DNA of 64,000 nt from Sesamum alatum (lineage: Eukaryota; Streptophyta; Magnoliopsida; Lamiales; Pedaliaceae), in assembly GCA_034509735.1 (NCBI GenBank), contig JACGWO010000003.1:12400001-12464000 (forward strand). The letters run 5' to 3'. Below the pieces are notes generated by a model. That model was not told where the DNA came from and made no database searches. It saw only the letters and a program-made list of their open reading frames with translations. Below are positions 48,239 to 60,311 of the stretch, one piece after another. Position numbers and translations under genes: made by a program. Each line of letters starts with the position of its first letter. The stretch's first letter is position 1.

Positions 48239-48526
48239 CTAGGTTTACGGTCTTAGGTTAGTAAACTGGACTTAAATGAAGACATTTGGAGTGTAACTTC
48301 TAATATTCTGGAGTTTCGGAGGGGATGAACTAGGATTGAGTTGAGGCGCCACCTAGAATTTTTGGCGAGACGTTAGAGATCATCGTCTCAACTCATTATT
48401 ACATTCTATAAGTAGTATATCATTAGCTAATTATTAAAGTAGTTGGGGTAACAATAATAATAGAATCAATGCGAATAGTAATCCTAGTGGAAAACTCACA
48501 TAGGCCATCATCCTATATGTGTAGGT

Positions 48527-48994
48527 ATGGAGCCATTTGGGAGACCACGCACATCAGCTCAGAGAGATTTCCCCCACCATTCTGAAGACATGACCGATCG
48601 AGTGATGGCTGCGTTAGGGCATTGTGGGGACTTGGCAAAAGCAGTAGTAGAGTTGCAGAAACTTCTCGATAAAAGTCGAAAAGAAAATGAAAACTGGAGG
48701 GACGATGCCATGAGGTTAGATCTTCGCTGTAAAGAACAAGTAAAAAGAATTATCGATCTAGAAGGGAGACTAGAACAACAAATACATTCTACCAAAGCCC
48801 AGGTGGAGCAACTGCAGGCCGAGAATAGGGACTTAAGGCAAGCTAAACATGCTTTACAGCATGAAATACTCCACTTAAGGGAGACTATTGATGAGCTCGT
48901 GGCAGCCCAAAGTGAAGAAGAGCCCGAGGAAGACCCTGAGGAGAATGAGAATGAAGACGATGAGGGCTCCATGGGTGGAGACGTGGTGGAGTAG
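48527..48994 (+). CDS. Extra coiled-coil ORF upstream of gag (body 2)
   Basis: A second copy of the 155-residue coiled-coil, acidic-tail frame, with the same protein sequence as 40632-41099. It has no indels although gag-pol just downstream has about twenty. Domain reading and doubts are as for the first copy. Confidence 0.65.
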   Translation: MEPFGRPRTSAQRDFPHHSEDMTDRVMAALGHCGDLAKAVVELQKLLDKSRKENENWRDDAMRLDLRCKEQVKRIIDLEGRLEQQIHSTKAQVEQLQAENRDLRQAKHALQHEILHLRETIDELVAAQSEEEPEEDPEENENEDDEGSMGGDVVE

Positions 48995-49330
48995 ATTCGT
49001 AAGGCTAGGATTGAGACCAGAATAAAGAGGACATAGGTTGAATAGGTTTTGAATACTAGACCGGATTGTTTCCTTTCTTACCTTTCCAAAATTTTCAGCT
49101 AATAATGGACTTGCATGTCCACTGATAGAATGCTAAGTTTTACCTTCGTGTAGTCTAAGATAAAGATACTAAATAATTTTTATATGTTCTTATTTATGAG
49201 ATAGGATCCTATTACGGTTTATGTGTTAATTGTTCATCCTAGTGTAAATCTTTTTGCTTATACCATCTAAGATTCCCTTTTGACCTTTGCGCCGAAATAC
49301 CAACTCCTCACTTCTCCTTTTGATAGAGTG

Positions 49331-52300
49331 ATGGCTGGTAGACCTAGACGAACCACACAGAACCCACGCTATGCGACCCCTTTTGACGACCACAATGAAG
49401 AACCCTCTCTGCATCATCCACAACAAGAGAACCAACCAAGAAATAAGGCAAGAGGACCTAGTGGCCATAGCGACTGCAGTAGCTCAGGCTGTACATGGTA
49501 TGAACCAACAACCAGCTCATGGGGAACCTCAAACCTCCGCAAACATGGGAACGAAAGTTCATTATGAGGCATTAAGGAGGGCACATGTCCCAACCTTTGA
49601 TGGAAATCATGACCCAGAGATAGTGCAAAAGTGGCTCAAGGAGGTGGAGGACAATTTTGAGTTAATGGAAGTCCCCATGGAAATAAGGCCAAGGGTAATA
49701 GTACCATTCTTAGTAGGCGAAGCGGCAAGATGGTGGGAAGGAGTATCGCCTTCCTTATTAGTAGAGGGACCTATCACTTGGGCAAGATTTCGGGAGGCAT
49801 ACCTTAATCATTTCTTCCCTAACGCAATTCGCCTTCAAAAGATGGTGGAATTTGACACTCTCACCCAAGCGCCAAACATGTCGGTGGTAGAATATTCGGC
49901 GAAGTTTCATGCTCTAGGGAAGTACTCTCCTACAATTATGGCTGACCCACAACTTAAAATCCATAAGTTCACTAGGGGCCTCAAGAGTCGTATACAGTCA
50001 GCACTGGCCATATTTGAAGCTAGGACCTTCGATCAACTCCTGGGGGCAGCAATAAGAGCTGAAGCAGATATAAGGCGAAGGGATGAAGAAAACAGTCTAA
50101 AAAGACCCAGGCCAGGACCAAGCCAAGTGAAAAGGAGTCCCAAACAAACGTCCTATGCTCCCAACTAATCGGAAGCCGCCTGTGTCGTCCCAACCACAAC
50201 CCCAACTTCCTGAATGCAAAGTTTTTCATAAGAGACATACCGGGGAATGTAGGTGGGCATCAGGGGCCTGCTTTCGCTGTGGTAAGATGGGACACCGCGT
50301 ATCAGAATGCACTATGCCTGATCCGAACCCAGCCGGAGCACCTACTCCAAGGACCAATGCGGCAAAACCCAACCCAAGAGGAAACCCACCAAAAGGGAAC
50401 GCCAGGGCATTTTGCCATGACACAAGAACAGGTGGATAACACCGAGGACGTGGTTACAGGTACTGTTACAGTTAATGGTTTGGTTGCTTATAGCTTGTTT
50501 GATTGTGGTGCGACCCATTCTTTTGTCGCTAAGAAGTTTGCAAGGCTTCTAAATTATGAGCCCGAACTACTTGATGAACCGTATAGAGTGGCTACCCCTG
50601 GGGATAAGATCCTGGTGACTAACCTAGTCTATAGGAGTTTGCACGGTGAGGATAGAGAATGCCAAACTTAGTGTTGATTTAATTCAGATAAATATGAGAG
50701 AGTTTGACATAATCTTGGGAATGGACTGGTTAGCTAAACACTTTGCGCACGTGGATTGTAGAAATAAAGTCATAAATTTTCGCCCACCTTCAAAGGAGGG
50801 GTTTACATTTTGTGGGAGTCGGGGGTACGATTGTAGGAATGCAAGTTCCTTACTTTCTGCTATTCAAGCTCGAAGGCTCATTAGGAAGGGATGCGAAGCC
50901 TATTTGGCCCTTCTTATTGATACCAATAAGGAAGAGATAAAATTGGAAGACATCCCAGTCGTGAAAGAATTTCCTGATGTTTTTCCAGACGACTTACCTG
51001 GACCACCTCCAAATAGAGAGATAGAGTTTGAGATTAATTTGATACCAGGAGTACCACCTATCTCTAAGGCACCTTATAGGATGGCCCCCGCAGAATTAAG
51101 GGAACTTAAAGCACAGCTACAAGAACTCCTCGATAAGAAGCAAATTAGGCCAAGTGTATCTCCTTGGGGTGCTCCAGTGTTATTTGTAAAGAAGAAAGAT
51201 GGAAGCTTGAGGTTGTGCATTGATTATAGAGAACTGAACAAAGTCACCATAAAGAATAAGTATCCCTTACCCCGAATTGACGACCTCTTTGACCAATTAA
51301 AGGGAGCCAAAGTATTTTCCAAAATAGACCTAAGATCTGGATACCATCAGTTAAAGGTAAAGACCGAGGATATACCGAAGACTGCTTTTAGAACAAGGTA
51401 CGGGCATTATGAGTTTTGGTGATGCCCTTCGGATTGACAAATGCTCCGGCTGCCTTTATGGACTTAATGAATAGGGTTTTTAAACAACACTTGGACAAGT
51501 TTGTTATGGTATTTATTGATGATATCCTGGTTTACTCACCAAGTGAACAAGAGCACGAGGCACACCTTCGGGTCGTCTTGCAACCCTCAGGACAAAGCAG
51601 CTCTATGCTAAGTTTAGCAAGTGCGAGTTTTGGCTCAAAGAGTGTGACATTTTTTGGGGCATATAATTTCGGGAGAAGGAGTGACTGTGGACCCTGGAAA
51701 GGTTGAGGCTATAGTTGATTGGCCTAGACCTACGAACGTAGGTGAGGTTCGCAGCTTTTTGGGACTAGCTGGTTATTACAGAAAGTTTGTTGAAGGGTTC
51801 TCTAAGATAGCAAATGCCTCTGACTCGGTTAACCCAAAAGAGAGTAAAATTTGATTGGGACTCAGATTGCGAAGGGAGTTTTGCCGAATTGAAACAAAAG
51901 GTTAGCGTCAGCACCCGTGCTCGCTTTACCATCAGAAAATGGCACGTTCGTTATCTACAGTGATGCGTCAAAGAATGGATTGGGTTGTGTTTTGATGCAA
52001 AACGATAAGGTGATAGCTTATGCTTCGAGGCAACTTAAGACATATGAGTTGAATTACCCCACACATGACCTAGAACTGGCGGCAGTGGTCTTCGCCCTAA
52101 AAATTTGGAGACACTACCTCTACGGGGAAAGGTGTGAGGTATATACTGACCATAAAAGTTTGAAATACTTATTCACCCAAAAGGAGCTGAACATGCGACA
52201 GAGGAGATGGTTAGAGTTAATTAAAGATTACGATTTAACCATCAACTATCATCCTGGAAAAGCAAATCGGGTGGCAGACGCTTTAAGTAGAAAAACTAGT

Positions 52301-53883
52301 GGGACCCTAGCCGCAAATGCTAGTTAGACAATTCGAAGCATTGGAACTAGAGGTGGTAGAGTCGACAGAGGTGATCCTAGCAGCCCTGATAACCCAAGCT
52401 CCCATTAACGAGAGGATTAAAACTACCCAAGATTCAGATGAGGAATTGAGAATCCTAAAGAGAAAGTCAAGACGGGGCTAACTCCTGAGTTCCAAGTTGG
52501 GGATGAATGGGACTCTATACTTTAAAGGAAGACTTTGTGTTCCAAACCATAGAGACTTAAGAGGGATATATTAGCGGAGGCACACAATTCAAAACTTTCC
52601 ATTCATCCTGGGAGTACAAAGATTGTATCGTGACCTAAAAAGGAATTTTTGGTGGAGTGGCATGAAAAGAGATGTAGCAGACTTCGTAGCACGATGTCTG
52701 AATTGTCAAAAGGTTAAAGCAGAACACCAAAGACCTGGTGGGTGGCTACAACCTCTAGAGATTCCCGAGTGGAAATGGGGAACATATCACCATGGATTTT
52801 GTAACGGGTCTTCCACGTACACGACAAGGGCATGACTCCATATGGGTAATCGTGGACCGCTTGACCAAGTCAGCCCATTTCATCCCTGTACGCACTACTT
52901 ACACCCTAGATAAATTAGCAACTATCTACATCAAGGATATAGTGAGATTACACGGCATTCCAGTGAGCATTGTATCCGACAGGGACCCACGATTCACCTC
53001 TCGATTTTGGAATAGCTTCCAACAAGCTATGGGGACAAACGTAAAAACTTAGTACCGCATATCACCCTCAGACCGATGGACAAACTGAGAGAACAATCCA
53101 ACTCTTGAGGACATGCTTAGAGCATGTGTATTAGACTTCAAGGGTAATTGGGGGGACTACGTGACTCTAATAGAGTTCTCGTATAACAACAGCTATCACA
53201 GTAGCATCGGTATGGCTCCTTACGAAGCGTTATACGGGAGGAAGTGTAGATCGCCTTTATGTTGGGATGAAGTTGGAGAGAAAAGAATTACTGGACCAGA
53301 GTTAGTCCAACTAACAGTTGAGAAGGTGGCAATAATCCGCCAAAAGCTTAAGGAAGCTCAAGATCGGCAGAAGAGTTGGGCGGATATGAAAAGAAGGTCT
53401 TTAGAATTTCACCCAGGGGACAAGGTCTATCTCAAGGTCTCCCCCACACGTGGGGTCATACGATTCGGAGAGAAAGGAAAATTGAGTCCTCGATATATAG
53501 GACCCTTCGAAGTACTCGACAAAGTAGGACGGGTAGCATACCGGTTAGCACTGCCACCATCATTGTCCCAAGTGCACAACGTTTTCCACGTTTCTCAACT
53601 GAGAAAGTACCTACCTGACCCAAGCCATATTCTAGAACCTGAACCCCTACCTCTCAAAGAAAACCTCAACTACGAAGAGTTCCCATTGAGAATAGTGGAT
53701 CGTAAAGAGCAAGTATTACGAAGAAGGACTATCCCCTAACGTCAAGATACAACTGGTCTAATCACACGGAACGAGAGGCAACTTGGGAGTTAGAAGAAGC
53801 TATACGTACGCGATACCCAGAGTTATTTCAAAGTCAAGGTACGTCGAGTTTCGAGGACGAAACTCATCATAAGGGGGGGATAA
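49331..53883 (+). pseudogene. Tekay-like gag-pol (body 2), many single-base indels
   Basis: Near-identical to body 1 in bases but broken into many short frames. Single-base changes in run length against body 1 are visible near 49441, 50133, 50411, 50639, 51417, 51583, 51640, 51655, 51813, 51898, 52316, 52461, 52505, 52561, 52623, 52778, 53045, 53100 and 53738, mostly in or beside homopolymers. Substitutions are few (for example near 49520, 51507 and 52363). All domains survive as fragments: knuckle, DCG protease site, FIDD RT site, integrase DDE and chromodomain. At the three places where body 1 is shifted, body 2 has the other length. Confidence 0.88.
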
Positions 53884-56138
53884 TGTGATACCCGACCCCG
53901 TTCTTTCATAAGTAGAGCATAAGTTATTAGTAGTAATTATTAGGGCGGTAGATTAGTTTCTACACACGTCATATTATATCGAGAATAATTTTCATTTTAT
54001 TTTACCTATAAGTTTTAATCGAATTGACATAGTCCTCCATTTTAGGAAATTCGGATGGTTCCAACGAAGAAATTCGAAGGAGGGATTGACTACCGTGACT
54101 CACGAGGTAGGTTGAATATAGATATAGTCGTCATGTCTTTAAACATGTTATGACACAACCCTATTATGTTAGTAATAGAAATAGTACAATCCTTATAATA
54201 AAAACTTAAATTTTACATTTAAATCATTTCATTTAAGCATTTCACGACGTAACACTCATTATTTTTATAATAGAATATTTACAAGTCTTATATATATAAT
54301 TAGAATTTATATTTGAGATTATGAAATTAGTTAATTAGCATGTATTATGGATCCTCTTAATTTTATTGTGAGAATTGAGGAATCATAGGTGTTGCTAGGT
54401 AATTAAGATTATATAGAAGGAAACTAGGGTAAGATAGAGGTATTATATATATATATATATATATATATACGGTAGAATACGTTGTAACAAAAGGAGAAAA
54501 GACATAGAGCGGCGGAGAAGCGGAGAAGCAGAGAAGTCAATTGCAAAAGCCAAAGAAACTGTGAGTACTATTCATTCCTTTTTAGTCTAGCAATGAAATC
54601 CATATAGATATTTATATTATTGTGGTTGTGTGTTGTGGGAATAAGACAAGAGGAATTCTTTTCTTTAGATCAATGCACAATGCACATGAATGTTCTGTTG
54701 ATTGTGTACTTCCAACTTAGAAAAGGGCCACGAATTGCAGAAGAGTCTAGTATTGATTTATGTTTTTATATTGCTACAACTTGCGATTAATTATAGGGAA
54801 TTAGAGTCTGATTAAGATTAGTAATTAATTACTTATTAGATAATCTGTAAGTACAATTATCATAGTGACGAAATGGTGAGAGGATTTGAAATATATGTTA
54901 TATGTAAATATAATAATAATAACAGTATATGATTTTATTTATAGGACACGAGCCATTTGGATTAGATTTCATCTCTGCCGAGCCAATAATATAAGTAAGT
55001 GGGTTTTTCCTTCTATCGTGTTCTTCTAAAAATAGTTACTCGTATGAAGAATTTAATTTTAATTACCTCTTTTAACATATATACGCATATATATATATAT
55101 TCTGATTTTTGAGTATGCTTATTGATATATATATTTATGTAATGTTGTGTTGTGCGCAAATACGTTTACCTTCATTTTAATATATGTATTCTTAGTTGAA
55201 ATCTTGGAACTCTTTGTTATAATTGAGTACAAGTATGATTTTAAATTGTTGCTCGGAATTTATTAAGACCAAATTGGGTTTAGGGGCTAGTCTCGATATT
55301 CTTCTGACGCGCCTACTGGTGTTAAGTGGGGCACTACTGTGGTAGTGACAATATTTCTGACCCTCCTACTGGTGTTAAGTAGGGCATGGCTACGGGCTAT
55401 GTAATATGTTCTGACCCGCCTACTGGTGTTAAGTGGGGCCTGGCCGAGGCTAAAATGGCATTTCGCCCACCTTAACGGGATCTAAAGTTAAGGAACTGAT
55501 CAGTTAACCAATGGGCTTTAATATTTCCGAGCATACAAGTAATCCCTGTATTATCGAATTTTGGTAGCTCGCCATATCGGAACCACTCTAAGTGAATTGC
55601 AAGTTCATGTTTTTATTGTTTCCAATGTGAATGTGAATTCTGCATGAGATTTAAATATTTCGAACTATTCTTGTTTCCTTGAAATCTTTTAATAATCAAA
55701 TTTTATTTGCTTTATGATATTATATAATTTATGTATGGTCAAGCCGATAGAAAGGAGAATCCATTTACTGGGCGATTAGTCGCTCACTCCCTGTACGTAT
55801 CATATTGTCTTGCAGATGAATTAGAGGAAGGGACAGATGAGGACAATATTGGGGATGGTGATAACTTTGATGCTCAATTCTCGAGGATCCTTATTTTTTT
55901 TTTTTATATACTCATTTTGTGCTAGTGATTTGAATGTATAAGGATTTTCCCATTAGTTTCGAGTTATTTCGATTAAGGATGTATTGACTTTATTTATCCG
56001 GATAATGTTTTTTTTAGTAATTTCCTTCAAAGATCACGAGTATTTCGAGATTGCTTATTGTTCGCTTAGTATCACAAAAATTTTATTTCAATTTAGTGAT
56101 GCTGCCATTTGTGTCGTGCCTTGGATTCGGGGCTGACA
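53884..56138 (+). mobile_element. Tekay-like LTR3
   Basis: 2255 bp, TGTGATACCCGACC...GGGGCTGACA, followed by the AAGGT duplication. It differs from LTR1 and LTR2 at about 20-25 places, mostly one-base indels concentrated after 55170, plus short insertions near 54675-54685 and 56106-56110. One result is an open frame at 55731-55925 that is broken in LTR1 and LTR2; I do not call it a gene. Confidence 0.9.
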
Positions 56139-57148
56139 AAGGTGAACCTAAAGAGTCACGCACAATCCACACACATTAAGTATTTAATTTAGAATTAAAT
56201 ATTTGGGAAAATGGAATGATTAAATTGGATTTAATCGGGTCCTTTATTTTCTTGGAGAGAATTAATTTCCTTTTATTAGATAAAAGGGATTAATCTAATA
56301 AATTAGATTTATTAGAAATTTAATTTAATGGGCCTAGAATAAATATTTGTATTTATTATATTTATTTATTGCCCTTTGGAATATTTAAATGGGTTTTAAA
56401 ATATTCCATTAAATTAAATTAATGGTTGAGATTAAAAAATGAGATATGGATGGCTAGGATTAATTTGACTAGGTCAAATTACTACTTTGACTAGGACTTT
56501 GACTAGGTCAAAATCCTAGTCAAAATAGTCTTCTTTAGAGTTGGAGTTTGAAGAGGATTAAACTCCTCCTCTATATATAGTCCTAGCCCCTCACCATAAG
56601 AGAGATGATGAAACTCCAACACACACACACACTCTCTCGTGCTCTCTCCCCTCTCGTCCGCCCTCTCTCTCTCTCTCAAGAATATTATTTTCTTATTCTT
56701 TTGTTCTTGAACAATTGAACATAGGAGGATTAATCCCGTTAAATTAATACGTGTGATTGATCCGTCCTCTCCAATATACTTGTTCGTTCGCTAGCACGAC
56801 GTGCAAGATACGTGGGTGGGTTGCGTGTCATAATTTGGAGAATCTCATATACGAGATTTGGTGCAAATCGGGGAACAACGCGAGTACCGGTTAGAAGATG
56901 AAAATGACAATCAGTAGGTCCCGATTTATTTTTCATCCCTCTTTTATTTTTAATCCTATGGCCTCCATGATTGTTTCTATGCTTTTAATTCATGAGATAC
57001 ACCAAACGCCCGGAAATTTCAAGGGTACACCCCTTGAACGTGTTCTTTATTTTTACGTAAAAGCATGTTTAAATTTTTGTTATTTAATTTTATACCGCGC
57101 TTCCGCATTCGCGCTATTTCCCGGGACGATCCACAATCTTTCAGTAAA

Positions 57149-57336
57149 GACAATTTCGCCCCTCCAACCGACCACTATCTAAACGAATACAATTTAATGA
57201 CCAGGGGTAATTTGATAATTTATATAACACCACTAACTAATGGATACAATGAAATGACCGGGGGTAATACGGTAATTACATAAATGACTGGGGGTAATTC
57301 AGTAATTACATATGCAGATGTATCTTGTCACCATCA
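57149..57336 (-). mobile_element. 3' LTR of element E, inner segment
   Basis: Continues 36939-37107 after the solo LTR-A. It carries three copies of an AAATGACYGGGGGTAATTCGGTAATTACAT-like unit, also in the right LTR near 60520-60640, and ends CTTGTCACCATCA next to the polypurine tract. Confidence 0.85.
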
Positions 57337-58300
57337 GCAGCCCCCAACTTCTAAATGTGTGGGAAACACTTGGAAGTTCAAATAAGTAGTTTACCTTCGA
57401 CGCAACCTCTTCCCCTAGCAGTTTTCCTTTGATCCATCCTCTTCCCTGAGCAGTTTTCATTTGATGCAACCTCTTCCCTTACTAGGTTATCTTGTTTGAA
57501 ATCTTTATAAATTCTAAATGACATCTTGATTCCTCCTTCTGCTCTTGTCTTGTCTGTTATTGCAATTTTTGTTTATCAGTACACAGAGAACGTGGGGAAC
57601 CATTCGACGTCAGACCGGTTAGAATGTCTAGTGGTCAAACTGTGGGAGGAGGTGCACAGGGGTACGCCGCAAGGGATGGAGCCATGGCGCCGTGTCAGAG
57701 AGGGAGCTACGGTGGCGCCATGGTGGAGGTAGGTCAAGGCACATTGCCTCTATCAGAATGTGGTCGAGGCAGCACGCCTCGACCAGGATCAAGAGCTATG
57801 AACCATCTTCAGGGGCGTTAACATCGCCTATGAACCATCACTTCGGGGCTTATTCATTGCATATCCGATATTCTCCCATGAAAATACGTCGGAACGGTCT
57901 TCCAAGAAGTTGATTATGACATGTTCAAGTTGCAGTAGAGTTTCAATCTTAACGGTTTTTCAGTGGATCTTCAAGGAGCTCAACCATTTTCACGTCCTCA
58001 AAGGCCTCCATGCGCTCTTCCTCGACTCTCCTTTTTTTGGCTTCTTTCCAGGGCGTCTTCCGTATCTCTTCTTGGGAGTTTTCCACTCGCGGATCATCAG
58101 GCTTTCAATTCGTATGACTTTTCGCAACCATAGAATTTTTGTCGTCTTCTACCCTCCCATCGAAACAATCATTGGTTTCCTCAATGTGTTACCGGAGCAT
58201 TCTCTGGCCTATCTCCTATCACCGACTTCCTTCCCCACCCCCCAGGTGTCGGGAATTTTACAGTTCAATTATGTCCCCGCTAAAACTGGTTAATGGCATG
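57337..58300 (-). mobile_element. 3' non-coding part of element E with polypurine tract
   Basis: On the minus strand GAAGTTGGGGGCTGC (57337-57351) abuts the 3' LTR and is the likely polypurine tract. The rest lies where protease, RT and integrase would be in an autonomous element, but shows none of their motifs in any frame. Open frames near 57526-57913 and 57910-58293 on the plus strand are not recognised and not called. Confidence 0.65.
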
Positions 58301-60196
58301 TTAACTGGTGTGAGTCACGCATTTTTTATCCCCATCTGAGAAAAAAGCTATGTAGAAGAGGATGTCCGCCAAACTCCCATTGTCGACCAAGATCTTCTTG
58401 ACCCAAAAATTTGATATTGAGGCCGTTATTACTATTGCGTCGTTGAGGGAGGGAAGGTTTCCCTCCAAGTCTTGGTTACTAAAGGTTATCTCACTTGCGA
58501 GATCTACTGGTGGCGCTCTTGCGACCTCACTGTAAGCGACATGGTTGGCAGCGTGTCCTGCTGCTCTTATTGCGGCCTTTCTACCTCGCCTCGAGTCTCC
58601 CCCTGCAGAGCTTCCCAAGATGACCCCAATTACTCCAGCGGTTGGGAGGTTATCTTTCTTAGCTCGCTCCCCTTTTGGTCTTTCTCCCATTTCAAGATGG
58701 GGTGCAATGTGCTTGCCTCCAATGGCGGTTTCCTGGGGCTCTTGTTTCCTTTGACCCACAAATTCTTTTAAGTAGCCTCTCTGGATCAACTTCTCGATCT
58801 CGTTTTTCAAGTGATGGAATTCTTTGGTGTTGTAGCCTCGATCCCTATGGAAATGACAGTATTTGTCGGACTTCATTCTTTGCGGGTTGTCCTTCATCAG
58901 GAAAGGCCATCGCACCAACCCTTGTTGCTTGGCTACGGCGAGAATTTCAGTTCGTGGGGTGTTCAGATGTATCGAGCCAAATCCCTTTGGGACATATGTC
59001 TGCATTCACGCTTACTCCCCTCTGCCCTGGGGGGTGCCACCTTTTCCTCCTTCATGGTCTTTCGTTTTGATGGATTCATTGATCGTGAACCCGTTGACTC
59101 CTTAATTCTTATGTACTTCTCCGCTCTTAACAACAACTCTTCTTGGAGGCGGGAGGCTTTCCAGCAATTTATTCCTTGAATTGACCTCTTGTCAGATTGT
59201 GTTGCATGATGCTTGCCAAGAGTTCTGGGATTACATGGGGAACTTCCAAAACAACTTCTGAGAAAGCGTTGCACGTACTCCCTCAGGCTTTTGTTCTCTT
59301 GCTGGACTATCGTGAACAAATCCGACGCGGTCCTAGGATATCGTCTATTGATTGGGAAGTGTACAAGAAACGCTGGAAAAAACTGCTCGAAAGACTCGAT
59401 GGTTCCCAGGTGGCAATTGGTTAAACCACACCATCGCCTTCCCAGAAATGATAGTCTGAAACAACTTGCAATAAGTCGCGTCGCTAATGTTTAACAAGTC
59501 AGCTCTGGCCAGGAAACGGTCCAAGTGGTCTTGAGGGTCACCCACTCCATTATACTTGCTAAGGTTTGGGATCTTGATCCCCGGCTGAATAGCTTCTGCT
59601 AAAATGTGGATAGCGAATGGACTTCGTTGTGGGGGTGCAACTGCCAAGAGCTGCGCTGGGAACCTACCGGCTCTCATGGGACTCGGGAACCTAGGTGGAG
59701 GAGGCATGTGATCGCCCATATCTCGATGCACTTCTTCTCTTATTGGTGGTACCCTCCTCCGGACACGGAGGGGGAAATAGTTGTCTTCATTGTCCTCCCT
59801 GGGGAGGTGGCGGGAAGTAGTCTTCTTCACCTAAGCCTCTTCGAGGAGGTTAAGGGTAATAGTTGTCTCTGGCTGCGTGGCCCTGTTGTTGACTGCCTCC
59901 TCGTAGTTCATTCTTGCCTGGGCATCCCCAGGCCTCTGCTCGCGGTCCTCGGGAGCCAAAGGAGTGCCTTGGCCTCTGCGAGGATAGCGAGGGGGTCGTG
60001 GGGGTAATGCATATCCAACGATATACTGGGCCACAGCCTTCTCCGCTGCTTGAGCAAATGCATCCTCCACTAATTGGCGAAGTGCCATAGGAGTTATCTG
60101 AATGACTGGGGGCGGAGGCGGACCCCCAAAGCCTTCATTGTCCCTCTCGTTCTGAAGGTCGTGAGCAGGCGGATTCCCCGGGATGTGATCTTGCAC
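58301..60196 (-). pseudogene. Gag with protease remnant, element E
   Basis: Read leftward in pieces: MQDHIPGNPPAHDLQNERD and a Pro-rich segment (59831-60196); the Gag core IPNLSKYNGVGDPQDHLDRF and ISGKAMVWFNQLPPG (59345-59600); NKSLREYVQRF and a Lys/Arg-rich stretch (58963-59319); KYCHFHRDRGYNTKEFHHLK with NEIEKLIQRGYLKEFV (about 58760-58870); then KKILVDNGSLADILFY, the start of a Tat/Athila-type aspartic protease with D-N-G (about 58345-58400). In the knuckle the third and fourth ligands are Tyr and Phe instead of His and Cys, so zinc binding is probably lost. Frameshifts separate the pieces. Gag type places it near Ty3/gypsy Tat elements. Confidence 0.8.
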
Positions 60197-60291
60197 ATGA
60201 TTTTCCCCTCCTCTTTTGAGTTCTTCTTGTCCCGCATTCTTGTTCCCGGACTCTTGATCGGTGGTTCATCTACAATACTTAGATCACAGTT

Positions 60292-60309
60292 TTCCACAGA
60301 CGGCGCCAA
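60292..60309 (-). other. Primer binding site of element E
   Basis: On the minus strand TTGGCGCCGTCTGTGGAA, two bases from the 5' LTR. It begins with the TGGCGCC motif of Tat/Ogre/Athila-type elements (tRNA-Arg or tRNA-Asp priming), unlike the Met-tRNA sites of the copia and Tekay-like elements here. Confidence 0.8.
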
Positions 60310-60311
60310 GC

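Larger units (their letters stand above)
38086..56138 (+). mobile_element. Tekay/Del-like chromovirus dimer (LTR-body-LTR-body-LTR)
   Basis: A Ty3/gypsy chromovirus in tandem duplicate with one shared LTR: LTR1 38086-40325, body 1 40326-45977, LTR2 45978-48221, body 2 48222-53883, LTR3 53884-56138. The only target duplication is AAGGT at the outer ends (38081-38085, 56139-56143), and the junctions around LTR2 have none. That is the product expected when a 5' LTR recombines unequally with a 3' LTR of the same insertion. Domains (gag, protease, RT, RNase H, integrase, chromodomain) and long LTRs point to the Tekay/Del lineage. Confidence 0.92.
37108..57143 (+). mobile_element. Solo LTR-A in an LTR of element E, split by the Tekay-like dimer
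   Basis: Two segments, 37108-38085 (TCTTAGAATAGGTGACC start, TG mutated to TC) and 56144-57143 (ending GATCCACAATCTTTCA), form one LTR-A of about 1.98 kb. Outer flanks are a perfect GTAAA duplication (37103-37107, 57144-57148). The left segment ends GTCTAGCTGAAAGGT and the right resumes GAACCTAAAGAGTCAC, as in other LTR-A copies. W-boxes (56463-56525) and a CTATATATAG TATA (56571-56580) are in the right segment. Confidence 0.9.

Noticed and set aside
55731..55925. 64-residue acidic frame in LTR3, more open than in LTR1 and LTR2
   Set aside because: The opening depends on several single-base indels in the least reliable stretch of the window. No family resemblance.
57526..58293. Plus-strand frames of 65-127 residues at the left of element E
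   Set aside because: No motif, overlap in several phases, and location in the 3' non-coding part of a minus-strand element.
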